DNA of 64,000 nt from Flavobacterium sp. N2038 (GCF_025947185.1 NZ_CP110001.1:1612001-1676000), one strand, 5' to 3'; counted from the first letter of the stretch, positions 1-9,078 are shown. Numbers and translations: made by a program. The notes: generated by a model from the letters alone, not told the origin.

Positions 1-284
1 ATATTAATACGTATTTGGTAGTTCTGTATAAAAAATACAGTGTACCTGTTTCTGCCTTTATTTTGACTATTATTGCCGTTGCGGTTTCATCTATGAAGCG
101 TCGTGGTGGTATGGGAACCAATTTAGCTATCGGAATTGCAATTGCTTTCTCATTTGTATTTTTTGATAAAATATTTGGTACTCTTGCCGAAAAATCTACA
201 TTTTCACCATTATTAGCTGTCTGGTTCCCGAATATTGTTTTTGGAATTTTAGCAGTTTACTTATTACGCAATGCGAAACGATAA
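1..284 (+). CDS. LptF/LptG-family permease, C-terminal part (truncated by window edge)
   Basis: The frame is open from base 3 at the window edge, so this is the 3' end of a gene that starts upstream; the TTG at 15 is not a real start. The visible 90 or so residues hold three hydrophobic segments (about VPVSAFILTIIAVAVSS, the NLAIGIAIAFSFVFF stretch and the final FPNIVFGILAVYLL), with the basic MKRRGGMGTN loop typical of the YjgP/YjgQ C-terminus. Members form the inner-membrane part of the LptBFG exporter that extracts lipopolysaccharide and passes it to the LptC-A-D bridge. The stop overlaps the start of the next gene by 14 bases, so translation may be coupled. Whether it is LptF or LptG cannot be told from this part. 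Confidence 0.8.
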   Translation, partial: INTYLVVLYKKYSVPVSAFILTIIAVAVSSMKRRGGMGTNLAIGIAIAFSFVFFDKIFGTLAEKSTFSPLLAVWFPNIVFGILAVYLLRNAKR

Positions 285-1161
285 TTTAAAAAGTTATTTA
301 AATCTTCACTTAATTGTTTTTATCTGGGGTTTTACAGCCATTTTAGGAGCCTTAATTACAATCGATGCCGAAAATTTGGTTTGGTTTAGAATGCTTCTTG
401 CAATGATTTTTCTTGGAGTATTTATTATCTATAAAAAACAGTCCTTCCAGGTTCCAATAAAAGAGCTCTTTAAATTGATTTTTGTTGGTTTGTTGATTGC
501 TTTACATTGGATTTTCTTTTTTAAAGCAATTCATGTCTCAAACGTTTCAATTACACTTTCCATATTTTCATTGGGAGCCTTTTTTGCGTCTTTATTAGAA
601 CCGCTTTTCTTTGGACGAAAAGTGTTGTGGTATGAAGTTTTCTTCGGATTGATTATTATTGCAGGTTTAGCCTTGATATTGCAGGTTGAGATTAAATATC
701 TTACAGGCGTTTATTATGCATTAGCCGCAATAATTTTGGGTGTTTTATTTACTTTAATGAATGGGAAATTAATATCAGATCATGAACCATCTGTAATTAC
801 ATTTTACGAGTTTGGTGCCGGTGTGTTTTTTATTACTATTTATTTTTTAGTACAAGGAAAATTTAATGCCGATTTCTTTACAATGTCCTTAAATAACTGG
901 GGTTTACTCTTTATTTTGGCTTCAATTTGTACCGCTTATGCATTTACAGCATCAGTAAAAGTAATGCAGAGACTGACTCCTTATACGGTAATGTTAACGA
1001 CTAATTTAGAGCCTGTGTACGGAATTGTACTGGCTTATTTTATTCTTGGAGGAAAAGAAAAAATGAGTGTTGAATTTTACATAGGAGCAGTCATAATTAT
1101 TATCACTGTGATTCTCAATGGTGTTTTCAAACATTACCAAAATAAGAAAGAAAACGTGTAA
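271..1161 (+). CDS. EamA-family (drug/metabolite) transporter
   Basis: A 296-residue integral membrane protein with about ten predicted helices arranged as two homologous EamA halves, the usual DMT superfamily layout. It begins HLIVFIWGFTAILGALI, a common first helix in this family, and ends in a short basic tail (KHYQNKKENV). The ATG lies inside the upstream permease gene, which supports co-transcription. Family members export or import small metabolites such as amino acids; the substrate cannot be deduced here. Confidence 0.85.
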   Translation: MRNDNLKSYLNLHLIVFIWGFTAILGALITIDAENLVWFRMLLAMIFLGVFIIYKKQSFQVPIKELFKLIFVGLLIALHWIFFFKAIHVSNVSITLSIFSLGAFFASLLEPLFFGRKVLWYEVFFGLIIIAGLALILQVEIKYLTGVYYALAAIILGVLFTLMNGKLISDHEPSVITFYEFGAGVFFITIYFLVQGKFNADFFTMSLNNWGLLFILASICTAYAFTASVKVMQRLTPYTVMLTTNLEPVYGIVLAYFILGGKEKMSVEFYIGAVIIIITVILNGVFKHYQNKKENV

Positions 1162-1233
1162 TAGTTTCCTTATTTTTAAAAAGCATTTTTATACTTTAAA
1201 TAACAATTAACTTCGCCAATGATATAATATTTT

Positions 1234-1241
1234 TATATTTG
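1234..1241 (+). promoter_or_regulatory. Putative -7 element of accA promoter
   Basis: TATATTTG matches the Bacteroidota -7 consensus TAnnTTTG and sits 32 bases before the accA ATG. A TTC about 19 bases upstream could be an imperfect -33 element. This is a pattern match only. Confidence 0.45.
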
Positions 1242-1273
1242 CGGTTCGATTTAAAAACAAAATTCAAAAATCC

Positions 1274-2227
1274 ATGGAATATTTAGATTTTGAGCTTCCA
1301 ATAAAAGAACTTGAAGAACAATTAGAAAAGTGCGTTATAATTGGAAAAGAATCTGATGTTGATGTTACGCCAACGTGTAAAGAAATCAACAAGAAATTAG
1401 AACAGACTAAGAAAGAAATATATAAAAATCTTACTGCCTGGCAACGTGTACAATTGTCAAGACATCCAAATAGACCTTATACTTTAGATTATATCAGAGC
1501 AATTTGCGGTGATACATTCTTAGAGCTTCATGGTGATCGTAACTTTAAAGATGATAAAGCTATGGTTGGTGGTCTTGGAAAAATAAACGGACAATCGTTT
1601 ATGATCGTTGGTCAGCAAAAAGGTTTTAATACTAAAACACGTCAGTACCGTAATTTTGGTATGGCAAACCCTGAGGGGTACCGTAAAGCTTTGCGTTTGA
1701 TGAAAATGGCAGAGAAATTCGGAATTCCGGTTCTTACTTTAGTGGATACTCCGGGTGCATATCCTGGGCTTGAAGCCGAAGAAAGAGGACAAGGAGAGGC
1801 TATTGCAAGAAATATTTTTGAAATGGTTCGTTTGCAAGTGCCAATTATTACGATTATTGTTGGTGAAGGTGCTTCTGGTGGAGCATTAGGAATTGGTGTT
1901 GGAGATAAAGTTTATATGTTAGAGAATACCTGGTATTCTGTAATTTCTCCAGAATCATGTTCTTCAATTTTATGGAAAAGCTGGGAGTACAAAGAACGTG
2001 CTGCAGATGCTTTAAAATTGACTTCATCTGACATGAAAAAACAAAAACTAGTTGATGATGTAATTCCTGAGCCACTTGGCGGAGCACACTACGATCGCGA
2101 AACTACCTTTAAAACAGTAGCAGAATACATCACCAAAGGATATAACGAATTGAAAGACTTATCAACAGCCGAGCTAATTGCCCAAAGAATGGACAAATAC
2201 AGCAATATGGGTGAGTATAAAGAGTAA
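1274..2227 (+). CDS. accA: Acetyl-CoA carboxylase carboxyltransferase subunit alpha
   Basis: AccA pairs with AccD to transfer the carboxyl group from carboxybiotin to acetyl-CoA, giving malonyl-CoA for fatty acid synthesis in the cytosol. The 317-residue length matches the family. The N-terminal 70 residues are the helical AccA region ([12 protein letters not shown] and the [21 protein letters not shown] stretch), followed by the crotonase-like carboxyltransferase core with GQQKG, the [17 protein letters not shown] segment and the [14 protein letters not shown] oxyanion-forming loop. It has its own promoter-like sequence and a downstream terminator, so it appears monocistronic. accD is not in this window. 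Confidence 0.97.
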   Translation: MEYLDFELPIKELEEQLEKCVIIGKESDVDVTPTCKEINKKLEQTKKEIYKNLTAWQRVQLSRHPNRPYTLDYIRAICGDTFLELHGDRNFKDDKAMVGGLGKINGQSFMIVGQQKGFNTKTRQYRNFGMANPEGYRKALRLMKMAEKFGIPVLTLVDTPGAYPGLEAEERGQGEAIARNIFEMVRLQVPIITIIVGEGASGGALGIGVGDKVYMLENTWYSVISPESCSSILWKSWEYKERAADALKLTSSDMKKQKLVDDVIPEPLGGAHYDRETTFKTVAEYITKGYNELKDLSTAELIAQRMDKYSNMGEYKE

Positions 2228-2247
2228 ATTCATACAATATGATAAAA

Positions 2248-2273
2248 AATCCGAAGCCCTGCGGTTTCGGATT
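2248..2273 (+). terminator. Rho-independent terminator of accA
   Basis: An 11-bp stem (AATCCGAAGCC pairing with GGTTTCGGATT, one G-U) around a 4-base loop, followed by a run of T. It lies 21 bases after the accA stop. Confidence 0.85.
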
Positions 2274-2367
2274 TTTTTTTGGTTATCAACAAAAGGAAAA
2301 TATTTATAAACATTTAATAGTTATAACTAGATAACAATTTTTTTTTAAATTTTGTTACTTTCGCTAT

Positions 2368-3912
2368 ATGGAAAATTTCAAGAATGTAAATCCTGTAAAG
2401 GTAGATAAAACCACTATTATTAATCTCGAAAAAGGTAAACTTCCTCCGCAAGTATTAGAGATGGAAGAGGCTGTTCTTGGGGCAATGATGATCGATAAAA
2501 AAGGGGTAGATGATGTAATTGATATTTTGCAACCCGATGCATTTTACAAAGATGGACATAAACACATTTTTGAGGCGATTTTGCAGCTTTTTACAGAAAC
2601 GCAGCCAATCGATATTTTAACAGTTTCGGCTCAGTTAAAGAAAAACGGAAAGTTGGATTTGGCGGGTGGAGATTTTTATTTGATTCAGCTTACGCAGAAA
2701 ATTGCTTCTTCGGCGCATATCGAATTTCACTCTCGTATCATTCTTCAAAAATTTATTCAAAGAAGTTTGATTAGAATTTCTTCAGAAATTATTGAAGCAT
2801 CATATGATGAAAGTGCAGATGTTTTTGATTTATTGGATCAAGCTGAATCTAAATTATACGAAGTTACACAAGGAAATATCAAGCGTAGTTCTGAAACCGC
2901 ACAGAGTTTAGTTTTACAAGCTAAAAAGAAAATTGAAGAGATTTCTAAAAAAGAGGGATTAAGTGGTGTTGAAACAGGTTTTCACAATCTGGATAAGCTT
3001 ACATCAGGATGGCAACCGAGTGATTTAATTATTATTGCGGCCAGACCTGCAATGGGAAAGACGGCGTTTGTACTTTCTATGGCTAGAAATATTGCTATCC
3101 AATATGGACATGGAGTAGCTTTGTTCTCTCTGGAGATGGCATCTGTTCAGTTAATTACAAGGCTTATTTCTTCTGAAACAGGATTGTCATCAGAAAAATT
3201 GCGTACCGGAAAATTAGAGCCTCATGAATGGACAATGTTGAGTACGAAGGTAAAAGATTTAGAGAAAGCGCCTTTGTTTATTGATGATACCCCCTCACTT
3301 TCTATTTTCGATTTAAGAGCAAAATGCCGTCGTTTAGCGTCGCAACACGGTATTAAGATTATTATTATTGATTATTTGCAGTTGATGACTGCAGGAGGGA
3401 ATTCTAAAGGAGGAGGAAATCGTGAGCAGGAGATTTCGACAATTTCCCGAAACTTAAAAGCTTTGGCAAAAGAGTTAAACGTTCCGGTTATTGCACTTTC
3501 TCAGTTGTCGCGTGCCGTTGAGACGCGTGGATCTAGTAAAAGACCTTTACTTTCGGATCTTCGTGAATCTGGAGCGATTGAGCAGGATGCCGATATCGTT
3601 TCGTTTTTATACCGACCAGAATATTACAAAATCGAGGAATGGGATGATGAAGAAGCTTCGCCAACTGCTGGTCAAGCTGAAATTATGATTGCAAAACACC
3701 GTAATGGTGGTATTGAAAACATTCGTTTGAAATTTTTAGGACACTTAGGGAAATTTGATAACCTTGATGAGTTTTCGGGTAACTATGATGATTTGCCGTC
3801 AAAAATGAATCATGATGACAGTTCGTTTATTACAAATAATCTGCCTTCTGCAAACGAAGCATTTGGTAGTAATCTGAATGATGACGATGATGACAGCGAT
3901 GTTCCATTTTAA
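2368..3912 (+). CDS. dnaB: Replicative DNA helicase DnaB
   Basis: Hexameric 5'-3' helicase that unwinds DNA at the replication fork. The N-terminal primase-interacting domain covers about residues 25-125 (PPQVLEMEEAVLGAMM), then a linker and the RecA-fold motor with Walker A ARPAMGKT near residue 225, Walker B IIIIDYLQLM near 330 and ALSQLSRAVETR. Its 514 residues are slightly long because of an acidic tail. The final residues DDDDDSDVPF closely resemble the protein-recruiting tip of single-stranded DNA-binding protein, unusual for a helicase. The start ATG lies 5 bases after a TACTTTCG promoter-like box, so the leader would be very short or absent. It has a terminator downstream and appears monocistronic. 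Confidence 0.97.
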   Translation: MENFKNVNPVKVDKTTIINLEKGKLPPQVLEMEEAVLGAMMIDKKGVDDVIDILQPDAFYKDGHKHIFEAILQLFTETQPIDILTVSAQLKKNGKLDLAGGDFYLIQLTQKIASSAHIEFHSRIILQKFIQRSLIRISSEIIEASYDESADVFDLLDQAESKLYEVTQGNIKRSSETAQSLVLQAKKKIEEISKKEGLSGVETGFHNLDKLTSGWQPSDLIIIAARPAMGKTAFVLSMARNIAIQYGHGVALFSLEMASVQLITRLISSETGLSSEKLRTGKLEPHEWTMLSTKVKDLEKAPLFIDDTPSLSIFDLRAKCRRLASQHGIKIIIIDYLQLMTAGGNSKGGGNREQEISTISRNLKALAKELNVPVIALSQLSRAVETRGSSKRPLLSDLRESGAIEQDADIVSFLYRPEYYKIEEWDDEEASPTAGQAEIMIAKHRNGGIENIRLKFLGHLGKFDNLDEFSGNYDDLPSKMNHDDSSFITNNLPSANEAFGSNLNDDDDDSDVPF

Positions 3913-3923
3913 CAATATTTACT

Positions 3924-3946
3924 AAAAGCCTTTCTATAAGGCTTTT
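3924..3946 (+). terminator. Rho-independent terminator of dnaB
   Basis: Nine-base-pair stem AAAAGCCTT/AAGGCTTTT with loop TCTAT and a trailing T run, directly downstream of the dnaB stop. Confidence 0.85.
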
Positions 3947-4047
3947 TTTTATGTTAAAAGGTTAAATTTCTTAATAAAATTCAGTAGTTTAGCATGCCGA
4001 TTCTAGAAGATTGGACTATTAAATAATAACCAAAAACAAATTTAATC

Positions 4048-4398
4048 ATGAGTGAAGAAAAATTTCCGGGGCCTATTCACGTTCCGGTCTCAACTGCAAA
4101 AAAGTGGGAAAAAAGGTATGATGACGATGATTTCGCTACCGAAAAAGCTAAAGACAAAGTAAAAGCTTATTTAATTCCAAGAGAAAGTTTGAAAAAAGTA
4201 CTGGAGCTTAAAACAGAAGCTGTTTTAGCTTATATTGGAATTAATGATGACAATGAAAAGACATTGCTTTTTGTTGGAGCGAAAAAGGACGCAGAAGGTA
4301 AATTTATACCTGTTTATGGACCTCCGACAAAAGAAGATAATCTTGAAGGTGATGAAGAAGTTGCTTATGACGGATCACGCCCTTGCCCTCCATTTTGA
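4048..4398 (+). CDS. Small soluble protein of unknown function
   Basis: I do not recognise a domain in this 116-residue protein. It is highly charged, has no signal peptide or membrane segment, starts MSEEKFPGPIHVPVSTAKKW and ends in a Pro-Cys-Pro-Pro tail (GSRPCPPF). A run of four Asp (YDDDDF) lies near residue 25. Only 9 bases separate its stop from the next gene, a membrane protein followed by a histidine kinase, so it probably belongs to that transcription unit. The gene is supported by its length, its operon position and codon use like its neighbours. Confidence 0.75.
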   Translation: MSEEKFPGPIHVPVSTAKKWEKRYDDDDFATEKAKDKVKAYLIPRESLKKVLELKTEAVLAYIGINDDNEKTLLFVGAKKDAEGKFIPVYGPPTKEDNLEGDEEVAYDGSRPCPPF

Positions 4399-4407
4399 TA
4401 TAAAAAA

Positions 4408-5052
4408 ATGATTGATTTTTTAATTTATTCAGGTTATTTGATTTTATTAATAAATCTTATACTATATTCATATAGCTTTTTCCGAAAGGGAAAAGCTAAT
4501 GTTTTTTTTGTGTCTTATCTGACTTTTATTTTTTTGCTCCAGTTTTACATGGAGATTATATATTTTCTCAGAGGACATAATTTGTATGTAATTAACGTAT
4601 TCTTCATAGGGCAAATGTTATGGTTAGGACTGTTTTACAATTCATTGATGCGTATAAAAAAGCAAAAGTTATTTGTAAAAGCCAGCATAATATCGGCTTT
4701 GGTAGTTTTAGGCGTGCAATTTGTTATAGATTCAGATCAGTTTTTTAAATTTAATTTATTCGTGATTACTTTAACAAATTTATTGATCGTTGTTTTTGCC
4801 TTGATTCATTTCTATAATATGCTTACAGAAAATAAAGAATACTATTATATCAGTATAGGTTTAGTTTTTTATTTGTTAACCAGTACAGTATTATATGTAG
4901 TGGGGAACCTTGCTTTAGAATTTAGTGCAGATTTTAAATATATAATTTGGTTAGTAAATGCATTTTTTATTTTAATATACTATTTGTTTATTTTATACGA
5001 GTGGAAAGTAACATTTTTTGACAAACCAAAGATGGATTTAAGCAATAACTAA
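4408..5052 (+). CDS. Multi-pass membrane protein next to a histidine kinase
   Basis: A 214-residue protein with about seven hydrophobic helices and almost no soluble domain; I cannot assign a family. It follows the small acidic gene by 9 bases and precedes a sensor kinase by only 5 bases. That arrangement suggests it is the sensing or signal-relay partner of the kinase, which itself has a single N-terminal helix and no obvious sensor domain. The partner role is inferred from position, not from sequence similarity. Confidence 0.75.
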   Translation: MIDFLIYSGYLILLINLILYSYSFFRKGKANVFFVSYLTFIFLLQFYMEIIYFLRGHNLYVINVFFIGQMLWLGLFYNSLMRIKKQKLFVKASIISALVVLGVQFVIDSDQFFKFNLFVITLTNLLIVVFALIHFYNMLTENKEYYYISIGLVFYLLTSTVLYVVGNLALEFSADFKYIIWLVNAFFILIYYLFILYEWKVTFFDKPKMDLSNN

Positions 5053-5057
5053 TATAT

Positions 5058-5849
5058 ATGGGTAATCATTCAATTCCTGAAAAAGAACTTGTTGTTATAA
5101 TTCTGTATACATCCCTTTTTTTTATTGTTGTAGCAGTTGCATTAATTATATTTTTCTATTTTTCCAGAAAGAAAATAATTCAAAAGGAACTTGAAAAAAT
5201 AGATCTGATGGTGCAATATCAAAAAGAACAGTTGCATGCCGTTATTTTTACACAAGAAGAAGAACGTAAAAGAATTGCTCAGGATTTGCATGATGATATC
5301 AGTTCTAAACTTAATATTGTTTCTTTAAATACTCATTTGCTTTCAGCTCCTAATTTGTCTGAAGACGAAACCAAAGAGATTACCGAAAATGTTATAAATC
5401 TTACTGCAAAAGCACTTGAGAATTCAAGAAAAATAGCCCATAATTTATTACCGCCAGTTTTTGAGAAGTTTGGACTCAATGCGGGAATTGAAGAGTTATG
5501 CGGAGAATTTGAAAGCAGTAAATCAGTCAAAGTTCATTATACTAACAATATCGATTTTGATGAAAAAGAAATCGATCGGCATTTGCATGTTTTTAGAATT
5601 TTGCAGGAGTTAATGAATAATTCGCTTAGACATGGCAAAGCAAATGAAATTTGGATTTCGTTTGCCAATATTGGTGAAGCTAATACTTGTAATTATAAAG
5701 ATAATGGTATTGGGTTTGATGCCAAAAATTGTGAAAATCAGAAAGGATTAGGAATGAAAAACATCGATAGCCGAATCTCTTTTTTAGATGGCACAATCGA
5801 AATTACATCAGAATTAAATAAAGGGATTGCCGTAATTTTCACATTTTAA
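5058..5849 (+). CDS. Membrane-bound sensor histidine kinase (HisKA_3 type)
   Basis: A 263-residue kinase. One membrane helix at about residues 12-35 is followed by a short coiled coil and the HisKA_3 dimerisation region EEERKRIAQDLHDDISSKLN, whose His near residue 78 is the phosphorylation site. The C-terminal ATPase domain has intact boxes: N box (LQELMNNSLRHGKA), DNGIGFD, and GLGMKNIDSR. There is no periplasmic sensor domain, so signal input probably comes from a partner, perhaps the membrane protein 5 bases upstream. The likely output is the LuxR-type regulator 113 bases downstream. Confidence 0.92.
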   Translation: MGNHSIPEKELVVIILYTSLFFIVVAVALIIFFYFSRKKIIQKELEKIDLMVQYQKEQLHAVIFTQEEERKRIAQDLHDDISSKLNIVSLNTHLLSAPNLSEDETKEITENVINLTAKALENSRKIAHNLLPPVFEKFGLNAGIEELCGEFESSKSVKVHYTNNIDFDEKEIDRHLHVFRILQELMNNSLRHGKANEIWISFANIGEANTCNYKDNGIGFDAKNCENQKGLGMKNIDSRISFLDGTIEITSELNKGIAVIFTF

Positions 5850-5962
5850 AGTCTAAATTTCTATATAAACAGGCTTTTTATATATTATATAGGATTACTT
5901 CGCTATTTTATGCTACTTATTTCGTAATTTCGGCAGACCAAAGACTAAAAACTAAACTAAGA

Positions 5963-6628
5963 ATGAATGCGGCTATTAAAATTGCTTTAGTTGATGATGA
6001 AGTTTTATTTCGAAAAGGGATTGCATTTTTATTACAGCGAGAACATAATATCGAAATAATATTTGAAGCATCAGACGGCGAAGAACTTATTTTGAATCTG
6101 GAAAAATTTGAAGATAAACCAGATATTATTATTATGGATCTGAAAATGCCGGTCCTAAACGGCGTTGAAGCCACAAAAATTATTCGAAAATCCTATCCGG
6201 ATATTAAAATAATTGCGCTTACAAGTTATGATACCAAATCATTTATTGCAAATATGATTCAGGTTGGTGCTGTTGCATATCTTATAAAAAACACAACTCC
6301 TAAAGATCTGATTCATACTATAAACGAGGTTGCCAGAAAAGGATTTTATTATAACGAAAATGTTCTGAGAATTATACAAGAGACCATTGTTTCATCAAAA
6401 AATTCGAAAGGGCAATTAGAAACAAGCTTTCTTTCTCCTCGCGAAATTGAAATTCTTCAGCTTATTTGTCAACAAAAAACAACTACAGAAATTGCAGAAC
6501 ATCTTTTTTTAAGTCCAAGAACGGTAGAGGGACATCGCAATAACTTATTACTTAAAACAGAATCCAGAAATATAGCAGGATTAGTAGTGTATGCTATTCA
6601 GAATGAAATTGCAGTACTGACACTCTAA
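5963..6628 (+). CDS. NarL/LuxR-family response regulator
   Basis: A 221-residue two-domain regulator. The receiver (1-125) has the acidic pair VDDE, phosphoacceptor Asp in IIIMDLKMPVLNG, and the conserved Thr (IALTSYD) and Lys (YLIKNTTP). The LuxR-type HTH (about 155-215) contains LSPREIEILQLI, TTTEIAEHLFLSPRTVEGHR. It is the natural partner of the kinase encoded just upstream. The start at 5963 gives a canonical receiver N-terminus. Target genes are unknown. Confidence 0.93.
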   Translation: MNAAIKIALVDDEVLFRKGIAFLLQREHNIEIIFEASDGEELILNLEKFEDKPDIIIMDLKMPVLNGVEATKIIRKSYPDIKIIALTSYDTKSFIANMIQVGAVAYLIKNTTPKDLIHTINEVARKGFYYNENVLRIIQETIVSSKNSKGQLETSFLSPREIEILQLICQQKTTTEIAEHLFLSPRTVEGHRNNLLLKTESRNIAGLVVYAIQNEIAVLTL

Positions 6629-6757
6629 TTAGTTGCTTGTTAAAAATTGAATTGACAATATATAATAAAAAATGATTGTCACTACAAGAACGCAAATACC
6701 TATTTTCTGTATTATATTAAGCCCATTACGTTGGTTATTTCTCTCATTGAATTTCAT
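6596..6757 (-). CDS. Possible 53-residue single-pass membrane protein
   Basis: An ATG-started minus-strand frame begins MKFNERNNQRNGLN and runs through a hydrophobic segment (IGICVLVVTIIFYYIV) to a TAG, overlapping the 3' end of the response regulator gene by 33 bases. The charged-hydrophobic-charged layout looks like a real micro-membrane protein, but there is no promoter or homology I can cite. It could be a chance frame. Confidence 0.3.
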
Positions 6758-6959
6758 CGTCTTCTTTTTTATTGATTTATTTTTCAATGATTTGGGTTAC
6801 CAAATGTAAGTAGAAAAAACTTTTGCGAAATGCGTGTTTTTACGTGTTTTTGCAAAATAGTTTTCGCTATTTTATTTAACAATTCTAATTGCCATAAAAC
6901 AAAGTGATGTATGGTGTTTTTTGATCCTTCCTTTATATCTTTACTAAAATAATATTCGC
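6629..6959. other. 331-bp intergenic region
   Basis: Apart from the possible small minus-strand frame above, I see only AT-rich DNA. A TATCTTTA box at about 6938 could be the -7 element for the next gene, without a clear -33 partner. Confidence 0.4.
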
Positions 6960-8219
6960 ATGAAGAAGAGTTTGGTTTGTATTTTTTTATTTCTACTATC
7001 CTTATCAGCACGTGCTTCGTTTATTTTACTTCCAATGGACGAAACAACGCAGCAGAATCATCTAAAAGCTTATGGAATTACATATTGGTGCTTAAGTAAG
7101 GATTATAAGGCCAGCTGGCTTCTGAATTATAGAGGAGGTTCTTTTCTATTGCCTGATGCTGAAGAAATTAGAAAAGAATGCAAAATTCGTGGTGTAAGTT
7201 TTGAAGTGCTTTCTGATAGTGAAGAGGCTGCAATTTTGAACGAAATTTCGAGTCCTTCGCAAAATATGGAATCTGTTATTTTAGAAAAAGCGCCCAAAAT
7301 TGCGGTTTATACTCCAAAAGGTAAACAACCATGGGATGATGCAGTAACGTTAGTATTAACTTATGCGGAAATTCCTTTTACTCCAATTTATGATGAAGAA
7401 GTTTTAAGTGATCAATTGCTGCTTTACGATTGGCTACATCTGCATCACGAAGATTTTACAGGACAATATGGTAAATTTTATGCTGCCTATAAAAATACAC
7501 CCTGGTATATTGATCAGAAAAGAGATGCAGAAGCTCTGGCAACAAAACTTGGATATGGCAAAGTTTCACAAGAAAAGGGAGCAGTCGCCAAAAAAATCCG
7601 TGATTTTGTAATAGGTGGTGGTTTTATGTTTGCCATGTGTTCTGCAACAGACAGTTTTGATATTGCACTTTCTGCCGATGGAGTTGATATTTGCGAAGCA
7701 ATGTTTGATGGTGATGCAAGTGAATCAAACTATCAGTCAAAACTGGATTATGGAAATTCTTTTGCCTTTAAAAACTTTACTTTAGAAAGAAGACCTGAGG
7801 TTTATGAGTTTTCAGATATTGATATGACTACTAAACGAAGAGTTCCTATGGACAAAGATTATTTTACTTTGATGGAATTCTCGGCAAAATGGGATCCAAT
7901 TCCAAGTATGTTATGTCAAAATCATACACAGCTCGTAAAGGGTTTCATGGGACAAACTACTTCATTTGACACTTCATTAATAAAATCGAATGTTCTAATA
8001 ATGGGGACATGCGAAATTAATGGTGAATCAAGATATATTCATGGAGAAAAAGGAAAAGGTATGTTTACTTTTTTTGGCGGACATGATCCGGAAGATTTTC
8101 AACATCAGGTTGGAGATCCGCCAACTGTTCTTGATTTGCACCCTAATTCTCCGGGCTATCGATTGATTCTAAACAATGTTTTGTTTCCTGCTGCAAGAAA
8201 GAAAAAGCTGAAAACATAA
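6960..8219 (+). CDS. Exported Bacteroidota protein, often mislabelled asparagine synthetase B
   Basis: The 419-residue product has a clear Sec signal peptide (MKKSLVCIFLFLLSLSARA, cleaved before SFILLPMDE), so it is periplasmic or secreted. The start SFILLPMDETTQQNHLKAYG is a hallmark of a conserved Bacteroidota family that databases often call asparagine synthetase B. I see neither an N-terminal glutaminase Cys nor the SGGxDS ATP-pyrophosphatase loop of AsnB, so that label is not supported. The segment DFVIGGGFMFAMCSATDSFD and the later FTFFGGHDPEDF suggest a class I glutamine-amidotransferase-like or ThuA-like fold, a weak inference. It is convergent with the nuclease gene, 1 base apart. 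Confidence 0.85.
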   Translation: MKKSLVCIFLFLLSLSARASFILLPMDETTQQNHLKAYGITYWCLSKDYKASWLLNYRGGSFLLPDAEEIRKECKIRGVSFEVLSDSEEAAILNEISSPSQNMESVILEKAPKIAVYTPKGKQPWDDAVTLVLTYAEIPFTPIYDEEVLSDQLLLYDWLHLHHEDFTGQYGKFYAAYKNTPWYIDQKRDAEALATKLGYGKVSQEKGAVAKKIRDFVIGGGFMFAMCSATDSFDIALSADGVDICEAMFDGDASESNYQSKLDYGNSFAFKNFTLERRPEVYEFSDIDMTTKRRVPMDKDYFTLMEFSAKWDPIPSMLCQNHTQLVKGFMGQTTSFDTSLIKSNVLIMGTCEINGESRYIHGEKGKGMFTFFGGHDPEDFQHQVGDPPTVLDLHPNSPGYRLILNNVLFPAARKKKLKT

Positions 8220-8220
8220 T

Positions 8221-9024
8221 TTAGTTTATTGAAAACTCAAACCAAATCGGAATATGATCGGAAATTTTTTTTGCTTCTGATAGTGAATCGAATTTTTTGT
8301 AAAAAGGAATTATACCAGAATTAATGTAATGTAAGGTATTTGATCGATAAAACATATTGTCAAATTCTGACGCCAGACATACATTTTCCCTGCATTTATG
8401 TTTCAAAGTTGTTTTCTGATTTTGCAGAATAGGGGTGTAACCCATTTTTTTTAAAGGATTAAAAACAGTATGTGATTGAGGGCAGTTAAAATCGCCCAGA
8501 AAAATTAAGTTTAGATCAGGATATTCAGCCGGTAAAAATTTGAAATATTTAATTTCTGTTTCAGGTTGCTTACTTTTGGTGATGGCGTGAAAATTGGAAA
8601 GTGTTATAAGCTTTTTATTTACTTTAAATGTAGCAAAGTAAGGTTCACGATCAATTTCAAGATGGTATTTTTTTTCCAGCCAGGGTTTCCCTTTTAATTG
8701 TGCTTTGCTGGTTTTCCAGATAAAAGCATAACGTTCCGTTTTATAACTGCTGCTGCTTGTTGGATCACTAATGGTATAGTCCCAATGAGATCCTTTTTCG
8801 TTTAAAACTGCGGCAAGTTTTGCTACCGCCTGTGCACCGCCATATCCTGCCACAACTTCCTGAAGAGCAATGATATCGTAATCCTGAACGGTAGTGGCAA
8901 TAAAATTTATTTCAGATTGGGATTTAGATTTTCCAAAATTTTCAATGTTCCAGGAAACAATTTTGATTTGAGAAAAAAGGAAAACGCTATAAAAAAAGAA
9001 AATGAGGCTTAGAGTATTTTTCAT
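8221..9024 (-). CDS. Secreted endonuclease/exonuclease/phosphatase-family protein
   Basis: A 267-residue DNase I-like protein with a signal peptide (MKNTLSLIFFFYSVFLFSQ). The metal and catalytic motifs of the family are all visible in order: SWNIENFG (Asn), ALQEV (Glu), SNFHA (His), LGDFNCP (Asp/Asn), EFDNMFY (Asp) and the terminal SDHIPIWFEF (Asp-His). It therefore looks catalytically complete and probably acts on extracellular or periplasmic DNA, though phosphodiesters other than DNA are possible. It is transcribed alone on the minus strand. Confidence 0.9.
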   Translation of the reverse strand: MKNTLSLIFFFYSVFLFSQIKIVSWNIENFGKSKSQSEINFIATTVQDYDIIALQEVVAGYGGAQAVAKLAAVLNEKGSHWDYTISDPTSSSSYKTERYAFIWKTSKAQLKGKPWLEKKYHLEIDREPYFATFKVNKKLITLSNFHAITKSKQPETEIKYFKFLPAEYPDLNLIFLGDFNCPQSHTVFNPLKKMGYTPILQNQKTTLKHKCRENVCLASEFDNMFYRSNTLHYINSGIIPFYKKFDSLSEAKKISDHIPIWFEFSIN

Positions 9025-9078
9025 GCAGTATTTAAAATATCAAATATAAGCATTTCAAAATTTCACTTTTACTAAGTT

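Noticed and set aside
6960..8219. Asparagine synthetase B
   Set aside because: No glutaminase Cys or ATP-pyrophosphatase motif, and a signal peptide is present.
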